NCBI GenBank assembly: GCA_008802785.1
Contig: VUYT01000023.1
Coordinates: forward strand, 1-64,000
From: Symmetrospora coprosmae
Taxonomy: Eukaryota; Basidiomycota; Cystobasidiomycetes; Symmetrosporaceae
DNA length: 64,000 bases
Reading direction: 5' to 3'
The notes under the pieces are model-generated. The model did no database searches. It was not told the DNA's origin and was given only the letters and a program-made list of their open reading frames with translations. Shown piece by piece: positions 22,549 through 34,579 of this stretch (positions are counted from its first letter, which is position 1; the number at the start of each line of letters is the position of its first letter). The translations under genes and the position numbers were made by a program.

Positions 22549-25500
22549 GCTGGCACAGAGCAGTAGGATGAGGAAGCGATGCAGTGCATCTTGTCGATCC
22601 TCTGTTAGGGCTTCTGTTGTTGTTGACTTGTCGGTGGGCAGCACTTTCCAGCTTGACGGGTAGCATACCATGGCGTTATTGGCGACTGGCCGATAGGGCC
22701 CTGCACAGTCTGGAAGTCGTGTTTGATCTTGCAGGGTACTGAGAGAAGCGGTTGTCACGGCCTGGGCTGAGCCGAACAATAGAACTTTGCCCTGCAGTTG
22801 CCGCATCCAGCTTGTGCTGCTCGGCTCGACATTCAAGACTTCCGGAACCATAACCGTGGAGAGCCCTGTCGCGCCTCTGGCTAGGGGTCATCCCTCTAGC
22901 TCCGTGCGTCTGTCATGCAAAGCGGGATCCAACAAACGGCTACCGCTGGTGCCGGCATTAACAACGCCAGGTCAATGTCGAGACCGCGTTCCGCCTGCCA
23001 TGGTCGGATTGAAGCCTCCATTCCGGTGAAGACATGGAGGAAGACATGGAGGAAGCTTGACTGCCCCTAAGCGACACTATCTTCTGCTTTGTGTGGTATG
23101 CAATTGACAGGCGGGCTTTGTCTGCGGCGAGCAGTGCTCTCGATGTTGTATCGCTCAGCGCGTCCTGTCTGATGCGTTCCTGCCATAACTCATAACTTGA
23201 GCCTGGGCAGTCTGAAGTTAGTCGCTTGCATGAAACCACTTTCAACCATCTGCGATTGCGACCTGACCGCTCAGAGTCGGTCATTGCTCTTGAAGCAGGC
23301 GCCTGCCATGGCTAGATCGGCGCAGCAGCAATCCATAAAATTGTTAGAGCTCATCGGCTGGCGTTCGCCTAAGAATATAAGACTTGCACACAGCAGCGTG
23401 AAGAACAAGGCGCAGATTGAGGGAAAGGATAAAGACGGGCCGATGGAGGCATCCAGAGCCAGTTCGAGAAGAGTGAAACATGTATGGCCATTTTCATCGG
23501 CGCTATCCGCAGGTCTCATTGCGTAGGAAAAGTATTGTATGGCGCTTGACAAAGCTCCTGAATCTCTCTCTTGATTGCGTGTTCTCCGTAGTACGTAGTA
23601 AAGAGCAGGGACATCGAGAGACAGCGGAATGGCTCCTGGGCGCAATTGGCGCGCATCCGCATGTGGTCCTTCGCAGACGCCGACTGTGAGGTGGATTGGC
23701 GCGTATCGGGCTGGACAGCGCTCAACTGGCAAGCGTAGAGTAAGCAGTGTCGACGTCTTGATACATCATAGTCACCGTCCGAGCAAGGTAGCTTGACGTT
23801 AGAAGCTAGATCAACAGACTCAGATAAGGAAACCGCAATTGTAACGTGAGATGTCGATTCCCGGCTCCCGGCTTGATACGATAGGAGAGAACCGGCATTT
23901 TGAGGCGGCCTGGAGGGAACGGCAGGAATAGAAAATAGAAATGCCGGCGCCCACACCTATGTCCTGATCGTTGCTAGAAAGCCTGGACAACGTCGAGATA
24001 GGTGGCCTGCCTGAATTTCGCTTGCAATCCGCTGCGGATGGCTAAGTTAAGCGGCAAGTTCAGTTCGAAGTTACTCCGACACTTCCGCCTTTGTTTCGGC
24101 GGTTAGTAATAATCTTCGGTCGTTCAGTCCTTCCGGCGTGACGCCAAATCCACGCCTGTAAGCGAGAAAGAAAAGGTTATTCGCCTGCGAGGTTGGTATC
24201 TGGATAATTTGTGCAGAATTTTCCTCTCGATTTTGGTGCAGATTTCCGTCTTATATTTGCAAAAAATCGATCGTAGTTATTCTGCCGGTTTCCGCTCAGA
24301 ACGGTTTATGTAGCCTTCGTTCAGAATTTGTAGTGAGTCTGTCGCGGTCGTCCCTCGTTGGGCACTCTGGCAGTCCGTTGGGGAATTCCGAGAGCGCTTC
24401 TAATCGCCGTCGTCCACGCTGCCCGCAGGCACTACGGGCTGCGTATTTGATGCTCTTACTAAGCCGTAACAGATTTTCAGTGACATCTGTGGTCGTACGA
24501 GTACCGCCACCTCGTGGGGTACCCCTTGTCTGGCTCGTCAGAAGCCCGCAACTCGCAAAATGCTCTGAAAAAGACCGGTAACGCCGATAAGACGGATACC
24601 TGACCGTAGCGTTGCTATGAAGACGAGCTGCTCGGCTACCGCGACTGCTAGAGACAGCATACACCAGAAAGATGTGTACACTCCTCCCGAACATGACTTT
24701 GTGTTGTATCCACTTTTGCTTGTTCGACCAAGACTCTAGATGCAAGTTCACAGAGTACATTGCATGCACATAGACAAATGCCTGTTCAAGATGCTTAGTG
24801 GCGGGATAAACAAACCTTCCCGGGCGACACAATTCCCGTTAGGATATTCTACCTCCAGCGGTATGTTACACCTGTGAAACTCAATTTGAGACGCTACCTT
24901 GAGAACGGACGCTCTCCCAGACTACTAGTTTTGCATCCAATGCTGCGATACGACCCATACGATGCGGACAACGATGAAAAAGTACATGAGGCCAGGGTAC
25001 GGGGTAGGTAGCTCGTAGCCAGTCCTTTCTACCTTTCCGACAGGCGTGCTGGCTTTGTGAGAGCTGCATCGTCTATTGTATCACGTGTCACTACGGACTG
25101 GCGGTGATCTCCCACGAAAACGCGCCGACGGACAACGGCAGATGCCGGATCGCATCCCTTCCGAGAGGCAAATCTTTTGACAGCGCGGAAGGTCTGTCCT
25201 GCAAGAACCGCACACCAGCAGTCTTGATCAAGACTGAGCAACGCCTGCGCAAGAATTGACCGCATCGAGTAACCATGAACAGAATGTTGCGAAGCCAAGG
25301 GATGTCGCACGATGTGATCAGCGAACGGGGCATGACACCTTCTCAGGTAGCGCTAGAGGTCATAAACCCCCTTCTGCTGCGTGCGATTGCGTTGTGGCTG
25401 TAGATGATTGTTCATGGCCGCCGTGCTCACTGCAACGGTAATACAATGGTCATCAGAAACTTTCTTGGCACAAGGATTATCGAATGTGAGTCACTATGAT

Positions 25501-26339
25501 AGCCCTCCTCGCTAGAAAATAGTTTTCCGGTCGCGACGGTGATTGGGCAATTTGTCCACGATAAGTCCGCGTCTCCCCTGCCCACTGCTTCCAACCTCAA
25601 ACATTTGCGGCAGGCCCGTCAGCCGAGTCCTTGGTGGCGGCAGAGTTCCGAATGCTCTTCTCATTCCCAGCCCGCGAGCCTCCGGTCAGTGTCAGTGACG
25701 AATTGGACCAAAAGATACAAACTGTCCGTCGACCGTGAAGCACAGGGAGTACAATGCCACGCATGACATGTCGTGCTACTTACTACCACCACAGCTAGGC
25801 GGCCCAAGGTCTTACCAGGCTGATATAAAGGCTCTACAATTCGGGTCACTTCAATCTTTGGGCGGATAAAAAGCATAGGGAAATGGAAGTGACGGCAACG
25901 TCCAGTGAGCAAGAGGCATGGGTGCTCAGATGGTGCACAAATTTAGACATGTTCGAACGAAGCTCACAGGTAAGCAAGTAGTGCGCACTTCTCGGCAAGG
26001 TGCCAACACCGAAAGCGTCGTAGAAAGTAGTCAGTAGTCAGGGGGCCTATTGTTGAGTACGCGATGAGTCCCGCCAGTGAGCTATCCCAAACATTAAGAA
26101 ATATGTCGAACCTGAAAAGTCGCACCTCGCCCGGCAATTATAAGTCAAAGTAAAGCCAGAGAGCGTGTAAATCTAGATCACGGCCGAGGAAAAGTCACGA
26201 CGTCTTTCAGTTGCTCATATTGTGGTCAATGGAGACAGGAGGTTTTTTTTTGTTTTTGTTTTTTTGGCGCAGCCGGAGTTTTACGTTGTAGCAGCGGCGT
26301 TACCGCTCGGTTGCGAGTGGTATCCTGAATCAATCCGCT
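22549..26339. other. Gene-poor stretch at the left of the repeat island
   Basis: About 3.8 kb without a gene I can support. Base composition is visibly more A+T-rich than the flanks. Small repeats occur (GAAGACATGGAG twice at ~23027-23053; long T runs at about 26242-26265). The longest frame (178 codons, minus strand, near 24.3-24.8 kb) has no recognisable motif. Probably decayed repeats. Confidence 0.5.
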
Positions 26340-26587
26340 AACACTCCCAACCAGCCTGCGTAGGTAACGAGGCCTAGAGCCTTCACGCCCGCCTCGTGTA
26401 GAAGCTTGTCCAATGGCTTGGTAAGTACGTCCGCCGCGTTGTCGGCAGTGAGGCAGTAGTGTACTGCCAAGATTTTGCGTTGTACTGCGTGACGTAATCC
26501 ACGCATCCGGATGTCTATGTGCTTGATACGAGACTGATGTTCCGGATTCTTTGCGACGCGTATTGTGCTCTAGTTGTCAATAGCGAG

Positions 26588-26687
26588 GGAATTGAAACTA
26601 GTGGTTCCGGTTACTTCTACTTATTGCAACTGGTAAGAAGACAAGAGGGTATAAGGGCTAACACAGACATAAGACTACATTCTAACA
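26588..26687 (-). repeat. ~100-bp repeat, LTR-like end (inverted partner at 28289-28389)
   Basis: On the minus strand it starts TGTTAGAATGTAGTC and follows directly after the RNase H end and a purine-rich AGTAAGTAGGAG, as a 3' LTR would. It is about 92% identical to 28289-28389 in opposite orientation. Terminal TG..CA ends can be drawn. Fossil remnant. Confidence 0.75.
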
Positions 26688-27774
26688 CTCCTACTTACTC
26701 TGATGTCTGTGGTTCCTCTATTCGGAGAGTCCGCAACTGCTTCTGCAGTGTGGCTCGAGGGAGAGGCTTCGCAAGGATATCCGCCAGATTCTCCGTTCCT
26801 GCAATGTGCTGGACATTGACAACTTTCTCGCCGACGAGTTCGCGAACCCAAAGATAGCGAGAGTGAATGTGCTTAGTCGAGTCGTGCGATGTCCGGTTCT
26901 TGGCGAGGTCGACCGATGCGCGATTGTCAATCTTGATCTCCGTTGGGCGATCCCCAACTCCTGCAACACCCAAAGCCTCAAAGGCTCGTCTTTCCCAAAC
27001 CATGTCTCGAGCGATGTCATCGAGGGCCATCATCTCCGATTCGGCCGTTGAGTGCGAGATTGTGTTTTGCCGTTTGGACTTCCATCCGATGAGTCCGCCT
27101 TTGAAGAGCACGACCCAACCAGTCGTTGATCTCCTACTGTCCAAGCAGCCTTGATGGTCCGCCTCCACGTATCCCACTAGTCCATCGTGGCTTCCGCCGA
27201 GTGCAATGCCGTATCTACGCGTGCCAGCAACGTAGCGAAGCAGTCCTTTGCCAGCATCCAAGTGCTTCTGCGTCCAGCAGCTGTTGCAACTTCCGAGCTT
27301 GCTGACGGCGAAAGCAATATCGGGTCGAGTCATGGTTGCCAGATACTGAAGTGAGCCGATGAGTTCGCGATACGGGAGGTGTGCTGCAGCGGCGTGGTCT
27401 GCGGCTGAACCTTTTTCGAAAAGAGAGGATGGCGACAATGGCGCGGAAAGCGGATTGGCGCTCGGTGTAGACTGTCTGCGTGATCCACAGAGTGCGCTCG
27501 GATCGATTGCGATGAACTTCCACGCCCAGGAAGTGTCGAAGGTTGCCTTGACACGTGCAAGGGAACTGTTTGTCGAGCTTCTGTGCAAAAGCGTCAATGT
27601 CGCATTCGCGGTGGCCAGCAATAGCTGAGTCGTCGACGTGAAGATAGAGCATGAGGATGATGGCATTCGTGTTCTGGAGTGTGTGAAGACACGCATCGGT
27701 TGCGTTCGCTGTCCAACCTTCCCTTTTGAGCCATTTGTCCAATCTGTCATTCCAACACTTGTGTGACAAGGGAC

Positions 27775-28288
27775 GCGGCCAGGCTCGGAAAGAACCTGTG
27801 AGGATAGGGCGAAAGAGAAAGAACCGAGCTCGGGCGAAACCGAGTTCAGCAGTAACGATCCGAAGTCTGTGGAAAGACTTCGGGAACCTCGATTCGGTGG
27901 GCGAGGCAGTCCTACCTAGGCACGGAGAAAGAACCGATCAAGATGTGAGTCTTAACCGATTCCTGGCAGAGGTGATGCTACGATACAGAGGAAAGAGGCG
28001 CTGGCTGATGCCAGCTCCCTCTTAAGCAGCTCCCTTATCAGCTCCCTTATCTTGGCAGCGCATGCAGAGCTTTGGCTTTTACATGCGGTGCGCTCGCGCA
28101 TCTCTTCGGGCCTCAGCCCCTGACCGGTCCCCGCCCGTCAAGCGAGCAGCTCCCAGACAGGAGGTGAGCTCGGTCCTATTGCGCCCAAAGAGCCTTACGT
28201 GCTGATACTCCCACTGGCTCTGATGGGCGCTCAGACCCCCATGGACTGCCGATGCTCCTCGAAGCGGTCCTGCGGAAGAGCTTTAGTG
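27775..28288. other. Unclassified insert inside the copia fossil
   Basis: About 510 bp between the reverse transcriptase part and the repeat at 28289. It has no coding similarity I recognise; it contains CAGCTCCCT/CAGCTCCCTTAT short repeats near 28010-28050. It may be another element's end or spacer from a rearrangement. Confidence 0.4.
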
Positions 28289-28389
28289 TGTTAGAATGTA
28301 GTCTTGTGTCTGCGTTAGCCCTTGATACCCTCTTGTCTTCTTACTAGTTGCAATAAGTACAAGTAACCGGAAGCACCAGTTACAATTCC
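28289..28389 (+). repeat. ~100-bp repeat, LTR-like (inverted partner of 26588-26687)
   Basis: Begins TGTTAGAATGTAGTC on the plus strand and ends CAATTCC, abutting the integrase part of the copia fossil. Together with 26588-26687 it frames a 1.8-kb segment with inverted ends. Confidence 0.75.
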
Positions 28390-30680
28390 GGCGGCGTCCG
28401 CTCGGCGTTGTCTTGGACCCCTTCGTCGTTGATAGTGCGCTCGATTGGCGCGACGACTTTGCGCCGTTCGGGCATGTTTGCGGACTGTAGCTCTAGGAAG
28501 TGCGCGTCGAGACTCATGAAGACTTCGCGAGTGACTGTGTCGTAAAACTTCCAGATCTTCACCCCGAGTTCGTATCCGATGAAGGTGCACAGGCGCGAGT
28601 GCGGACAGAGGTGTCGGCGAGTGTGTTTGAGAACGTGAACATACGCTTTGCAGCCGGGCAAAGGTTGTGGACCACGTTGTACGCAGCTAATGCTTCTCCC
28701 CAGAAGCGCTCAGTGAGATGAGCGTCCTGCAACATGGCAACGATTCTTTCCTCGGCCGTGCGGTTGAAGCGCTCCGGAACTCCGTACCGCTGCGGGGTAA
28801 CTGGCGCGGTCCGGTGCCGAAGGATCCCTGTTTCTGCGTATAGTTGGCGGAGATCGTGTGACTCGTACTCGCCTCCTTTGTCGTCGCGAACGACTTTGAC
28901 GCGCGCGCGGGTCTCGAGCTCGACTTTAGCTTTCCATGCTGAGAAGGCGCGAATGGTGTCGGACTTCCGTACGAGCGGGTAGACCCAAAGATAGCGCGAG
29001 AAGTCGTCTATGGAGGAACCCCAGTGTCGAGCTTCAGCACGCGACTGGACTGGGAGCACGTGTAGGTCGGTGTGAATGAGTTCGAATACTTTGCTGGCGC
29101 GAGTGTTGGAAAGAGGTAAAGGATCCCTGTGCTGTGTCTCCAGAACGCAATCTTCGCAGAAGCAGCGCTCTATCTGTCCGGTGACCTTAAAGCCTGTGGC
29201 CATGTCTCCGTCGTGTAACACCTTGATGGCGTCGTGATTAAGGTGACCCAATCGCTTGTGCCAGATTTCTGCTGCGGTTGCGGCCATTTGCTCCGTCGTG
29301 TTGCAGATGCCTGCTCGACCGTCGAGACACGCAAGGCTGCCGCGACGCTGTGCGCGGAGGAACAAATGTCCGTCGCGATAGAACTGCATTCCCTGATCTG
29401 ATCCTTCAAAGGTGGATCCAGCTTTCTGCATGAAGGAAAGAACGGCGAATAAGTTGAATGCCAAAGCTAGAACGTGCAGGACACTGGTCATGGCGAAAGA
29501 GGCGCCCTCGTAATTGGTGAAGAGCAGAGTGCCCACACCTTCGCTGAAGACTAATGCACCTTGTACTACATGAATCGGAGTGCGGTACGATCGATACTCA
29601 ATGAAGTAACCGCGGTGCGGAGTCATATGAGAGGCAGCGGCGGTATCACAAATCCAATCGTGAGCGTGCTGTCCAGCTTGAATAACAGCATGGGCACTGA
29701 CAGGCAGCTCCATAGTCGCAATGGCAGTGTGGCCAGCGTATTTGCCACTGTTTTTGCCGAAGCGCTGCTGCTTCAGGCAGTCCTGATGCTCATTCGAAAG
29801 CTGCTTGACGGCGTCGCACTCGGCGGTGCTGTGGCTCGCGGTCTTGCGAAAGATGCAAATGCAGTGGGACGTGCACCACAGGCGGTGCTGCTGTGTAGAG
29901 TGCCGTGGTCGTCGAATCGTTTTCCTCGGTGTTTTCGCTCGAGAATGCTTGTCGCACATCGGCAAGAGTGAGGGAAGCAGCGAGAGAGGGGGATCGCTTG
30001 AGAACCTCGTACTCCGAGGGTAGTCGTCTGAGGGAGCCCAGACTGAAGTCAAGAGAGCAGGTGAGCCCTTCCCCTTGATCACAACACTAATGTTGCAATC
30101 GAACTAGAGACTGAAGTCAAGAGAGCAGCTATCTTCATTTGACTATCAGCTTCGATCGCTCCTCTATCCTTCAATACTCCAATTTATCCTCCAGCTTGTC
30201 CAACGTGTAGTCGGCGTCATGGAGACGTGAGAGCGTTGACGGTAGCCATTGACGCGGCTTTCGAAACACTGAAGCGTCTCGTCCGGCTGCTTCTTGGCGA
30301 AAAGGAGATCTCCTAGAGCGTTGATACGCTTCTTCTGAGCATGCTGCGCCGAGAGTGCTCTACATTGCGACTGGATCGTCGTCAATGCCATCGACGTGAA
30401 CTTGCTGGGTGTCGTCCAACGACAGTACCAAGTCGGCAGCAGCAAAGCCTCTATCATTGTCCCACTTCTCCTGCAGCTTGTCCTGCGCATCCCTCGTTTC
30501 GCTGTCCGCTCCGGGAGATGGGTCGGCTGGTCGCGAGCGAGAAGCGGCGACAAGCGACCAAACACCACGCTTGCGAAAGCGGGCTTTCATCCTGAATTGC
30601 TTCCAGTTGACTGCTTTGAGCATTGGATTATTCGCTGCCTTCCCTTCACTGCCGTGGGGGGACTGTCCGTGGGACATCGT

Positions 30681-33275
30681 TGTTCGGATTGAGATTCTTG
30701 CTGTGACGGAGATCGAGTCGAGTGCTAGTTGAACCTCCACCGCCAGCTCGGACTTCAAGATGACATTAAACACAGACGCGACTACCAGTTTCGAAGCCAC
30801 TCCAAGCTCCGGATCGACTTTGAAACGTTGGCAGAGGTTCACGTGATGGATTGAGGCGGGTTTCATGAAGTTTGAGGCGAAAGCGCTTCGATTCTGAGCT
30901 GGTTTCACATTTCAACCGCGTCAAAATGATTGCGCTGTGATTCTTACGGAATTCCGTTTCATATGGCATGCTGGCAGGTTGGCAGCTCCTGGCAAAATTG
31001 ATCGGACAATAGCCGAGAAGAACCATGAAAATGGTCGAGGCGGGATGTAGGGACTAGTGAATGTCGGTAAGTGGCGGAGACAATGCATTGAAGACATGGT
31101 GACGGAATCGAGAGGCTTGTGATGGACTCCGAGGTTTGCAATTCACTTGTGGAAACGCGACGCGGCTCGAGGATCCTCTTGAAGAGTGATCCCCATTGTG
31201 CTAAGAGGACTTGACCGGACCGTGACTAAGAAGAAATTGAAGCTGGCCCGAAGGCTGTGAAGCAGGTTGCAGGGTTTGAAGAGGTTCGATTCTTTGAAGA
31301 CGGTTCGAGGAATGACAAGACGAGGAAGTCGTACGCGAGGCGGAGCTTTACAGGATTGAGGACCAGGAAAAGACGGTCAAGATACAGCATGGTGATTGAG
31401 ACATACTTCGGAGTAGAGTCGAATCGAATAGATGAAGGAAGACGGGCACCACACTCGTCGGCACAGCGTGCCGAAGCCCAGAAGATTCCTCGAGCTACCT
31501 CGACCTACATCGAAGAGGCTCAAGTCTCCAAGTCTCCGGGGAATCCAAACGGTGCTTCGAAGCCAGTCAAAAGTCCGAAGGAGAGCTTTGGACCGCTTCA
31601 AGCTGTCCAGACTGTGAAAACATACGGAGCTTACGTTGGAATACGCTGAGTGTACTGGCACGGCCATACGACACGACCGACGGCCATATCTCAAGAGACG
31701 CCCAAGAGGGCCATAGTCGCTAGCGCACCCTGTTTCCAATTGACAAGTATGTGTTCCAAGTCACTAGACACGTGGCTGACACTGCATTATATAAAGCTCC
31801 AACCTGCGAGTGGCTTTCTGCGACAGGTGTTTGCACCACAAGTTATCAAGGAGCTACTATGACCTATCGGACAATTGGTATAAGGGCCAGCGGAACGAAA
31901 TAGGCATGATCTAGATTCTTTCGATGTGACCTTCTCATCTCGCAATGCGGGAAGGCTTTGAGGGTACTTTGAGGGTACTTGTGCATATGGAGGGTACTTG
32001 TGCATACGAGGGTACTTGTGCATATGCAATTCTTGCGAATGGTCCCTGAAGACCAAGCACGTGTCACGCCAGGACTGTGTAGCTCGAATGCCGGCAACGG
32101 AACGCGCAGCTTGTTTATGCGAGTTCACTGCATTCCTCCTCACGACTTTCATTTCAGTATGCCTGTCACCCTATGACAGATTCAATGAATCAAACCATGC
32201 CCTTCTAGTCACGGGCTATTATTACATCCGATATTATCACCGAAGGAATGGGGGAGTGCATTTCCTGTTTCCACAATCTATTGAGTATGATAACGAGCTA
32301 CTCCGACACAAGCGAAGAGCACACTCCCCTCAGCTGCTGCCTCAGTACAGCTATGGCATTAGCCAAATAACTTCGCCAAACGATTGCACAACCGCGAACT
32401 CAGTTCGATCTGCTGCGGAAGAGTCTGAGAATGCTAATGCGTAATGCATGCACATTGTGCAAATTGCTCACAAAAATCTCGTTCCTTTCAGCTCTGAACG
32501 AGACAAGGCGCAGCTCTGAATCAGACGGAGCACAGCTCAGGAGTCCTTGACGTGCTGCTGGAGGTGAGGTATTTGTGGCGAAAGGAAAAATTGGCCTGAT
32601 GAAGTCGTTCGCAATCTCTACCGCGTCACATGTCGGACAGATCTAATTAGCAGTCGAGACCGACTGCAAGTGTAAACTTGAGCGGACTGCAGATATTGCA
32701 GGAAGCTCCCCGCGTTGTACATAAATTCTGTAAAAGATTTGCCCGTTTACCAAATTTTGTTTCGATAAGGAAACTGTTTTGTGCATCCCAATTCAAGCGA
32801 TCGTAACTGTGTTTCATCCACGCCGCATTTCGCGTTAGTATGCTTCGCATTTTGTTTGATGTCGGCTTACGCTTTTGGCGGCCGCCTTCTTTTCTATGCT
32901 GCGAATGGAGTGACTTCTGTCACCCGTCGTGCTCTGCACCTCACTTCGCTTTTCGAGAGTGTCGATCTCTCATACTCTTGCTTATCTCGAGTAACAGTAG
33001 CGCCAACGAGATTCGACTCTAGCCGGCAAAGGGCTATGGCCCGGGCCCTTGCTTCATCGCAATCTAGCGCGTATGACGCGTGGGCTCGGTATGTCATGAC
33101 TACCGTCCAGCTGCCGGGTGGGCTAGTGCCAGACGTCCACGTCCGACCGGTGCGCCAGCGTTATTCCTCCGGAACGATCTGGCAACGATTAAGCCCACTT
33201 CCGCACGATACTCACCTCGCGCTTACGGCGTTTCCGCTTCTTCATCTGCGCTCGTAGGGCATCGCAGTTATCAGT
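30681..33275. other. Gene-poor stretch at the right of the copia fossil
   Basis: About 2.6 kb with only short frames of no recognisable content, A+T-richer than flanking genes. It carries one tandem repeat (31960-32026). An ATGGCCCGG at about 33036 could begin an extra first exon of the VanZ-like gene (donor GTATGT at 33090), but this is weak. Confidence 0.45.
31960..32026. repeat. Short tandem repeat, GAGGGTACTTGTGCATA-type units
   Basis: About four copies of a 10-18 bp unit: GAGGGTACTTT, GAGGGTACTTGTGCATATG, GAGGGTACTTGTGCATAC, GAGGGTACTTGTGCATATG. Intergenic, within the repeat island. Confidence 0.8.
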
Positions 33276-33792
33276 ATGCTCTTACTGGGAGCTATGGCGG
33301 TCCTAGGCTTCCATCCTACAATGGGTTCGCATTTCCCTGCCCATTCGGACAAGGCGCTCCATTTCTTCGCATTCGGAAGCGCTACCTTCCTGTTGTACTG
33401 GATACTGGAAGTCCCCGATGAGGCATTGCGGCGACGCCATTGGCTCTGGCGACACCTTCCAGCCTTGATGACGGGAAGCGCATGCATGAGTAGGTGGCTG
33501 CAGATGTGCATCTTTGGTTTGCGCGAACAGACGTCCTTCTAACGCTTCTGTCATCCGCTCTGGTACGGCAGGCGCTGGCATTGTCTCGGAGTTCGTGCAA
33601 GCGGCTCTACCCTACAAGACGTTTCAAATAGGAGACATCGCTGCGAACCTGCTAGGCACAGCTTGCGGACTGTATGGCTCAATGCAGCTAGATCGCTCTC
33701 GGCGACGTCGCATGGAGGAGGTAGCGCACTTCTACCTACCAGCCGACGACGATGACGATGAGGGCGACGAGCAAGTCGGGTTCCGCGCATGA
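33276..33792 (+). CDS. VanZ-like small membrane protein
   Basis: Two exons, 33276-33489 and 33572-33792; 144 aa. It has the VanZ-like pattern: hydrophobic MLLLGAMAVLGFHP, then HSDKALHFFAFGSATFLLYW, and after the intron IVSEFVQAALPYKTFQIGDI followed by AANLLGTACGLY. Fungal VanZ-like proteins share the DK..HF and SEFVQ..LPYK..Q.GD..AN signatures; their function is not known. The C-terminus is acidic (DDDDDEGDE). The intron joins A|GC to give ACMSAGIVSEF. Compared with fungal relatives the N-terminus looks short by one strand or helix, so an upstream exon may be missing. The frame is intact, so this appears to be a surviving host gene at the edge of the repeat island. Confidence 0.7.
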
Positions 33793-34579
33793 CCTTTGCG
33801 GCTAGAGAGGCACCCGTGCATATCCCTGTACTCGTACTAAGGGGGGACACTTGAGACGATCCATGGGCCCCGCACAGCTGGTATACCTTGTGGTGCGTAT
33901 TCCTGATGGTGGCCATGACTGCCGGTGAGCTCTGATGCTGGAGGGAGCATGGCATGACGCGGTAGCAGGACTTTGCGAGGCGAAAGTCGTCCAAGGCCGT
34001 CACGGGATGGCTCGTATTCCTTGTTCCACGACTTTACAGCACGCGATTCCGTTGGTCAAGTATGCGTGTATTTTCGAGCCTTTGGCAAGCTCGCTATGGC
34101 TGACGGCAGTGCTTGCCTGGCGGCCGGGGGAGTTCTGATGCGGCGCTTCCCGTAACCGCAAGTATGCTCAGCTGCCGATAGAGGCGGAAGTCGCGATGAC
34201 CGGTATAGGGATTAGACTGATCGACCTCGATAGCTAGTGCGACAGGAGCTCCCATTTGCCTTCGAGCGCGTTCCTGCTTGGCATTGGAGGGTGAGCGTGG
34301 ATGGCGTGTGTGTGTGTGTGTGTACGGCGAAAATGCTCGTGCTCGACACGTCGTGAACCGTCCTGCAGATCAGTGAGGCGGGCACGACAATCGGCAATGA
34401 GCTTGCTTTGATATCGAGTCCAAGGTGTCCTGCATGCTGCAACCTGACACAGTGAGGTGTCCTCACTTTGAACGGGTTGACGCGTCTTCTTCGTGAGAGC
34501 ACGGGTCTGGCGGTTTCCAACCAGAGCAAGGGAAGCTTTTTCGACAGCATATCGAGAGCATATCGGACTTCAGAGATCA
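33793..34579. other. Intergenic upstream of the SART3-like gene
   Basis: About 790 bp; contains a (GT)n run at about 34306-34322. No gene recognised. Confidence 0.45.

Larger units (their letters stand above)
26340..30680 (-). mobile_element. Broken Ty1/copia-type LTR retrotransposon fossil, composite of at least two copies
   Basis: Minus-strand remains of Ty1/copia elements. Parts, in element order: gag-like region about 30680-30164, protease/GAG-pre-integrase and integrase about 30082-28390, reverse transcriptase end and RNase H about 27770-26695, and a second, clearly different RNase H end at about 26587-26340 (contains KHIDIRMRGLRHA and DVLTKPLDKLL). Copia order (integrase before reverse transcriptase) fixes the superfamily. 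The two RNase H ends show that one copia-type piece sits inside another. The whole is broken, with several interruptions, and no 5' LTR was found. Divergence of the ~100-bp repeats inside it (about 8%) suggests it is not recent. Confidence 0.88.

Noticed and set aside
24296-24832. A 178-codon minus-strand frame in the gene-poor island
   Set aside because: No motif, no homologous-looking segment and A+T-richer context; most likely chance.
27775-28288. Reading the insert as the missing 5' LTR of the copia fossil
   Set aside because: It shares no sequence with the LTR-like repeat at 26588-26687 and has no matching partner in the window.
31240-31330. A possible tRNA gene (GGTTCGATTC looks like a B box)
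   Set aside because: No matching A box at the right distance and no cloverleaf or acceptor stem could be drawn.
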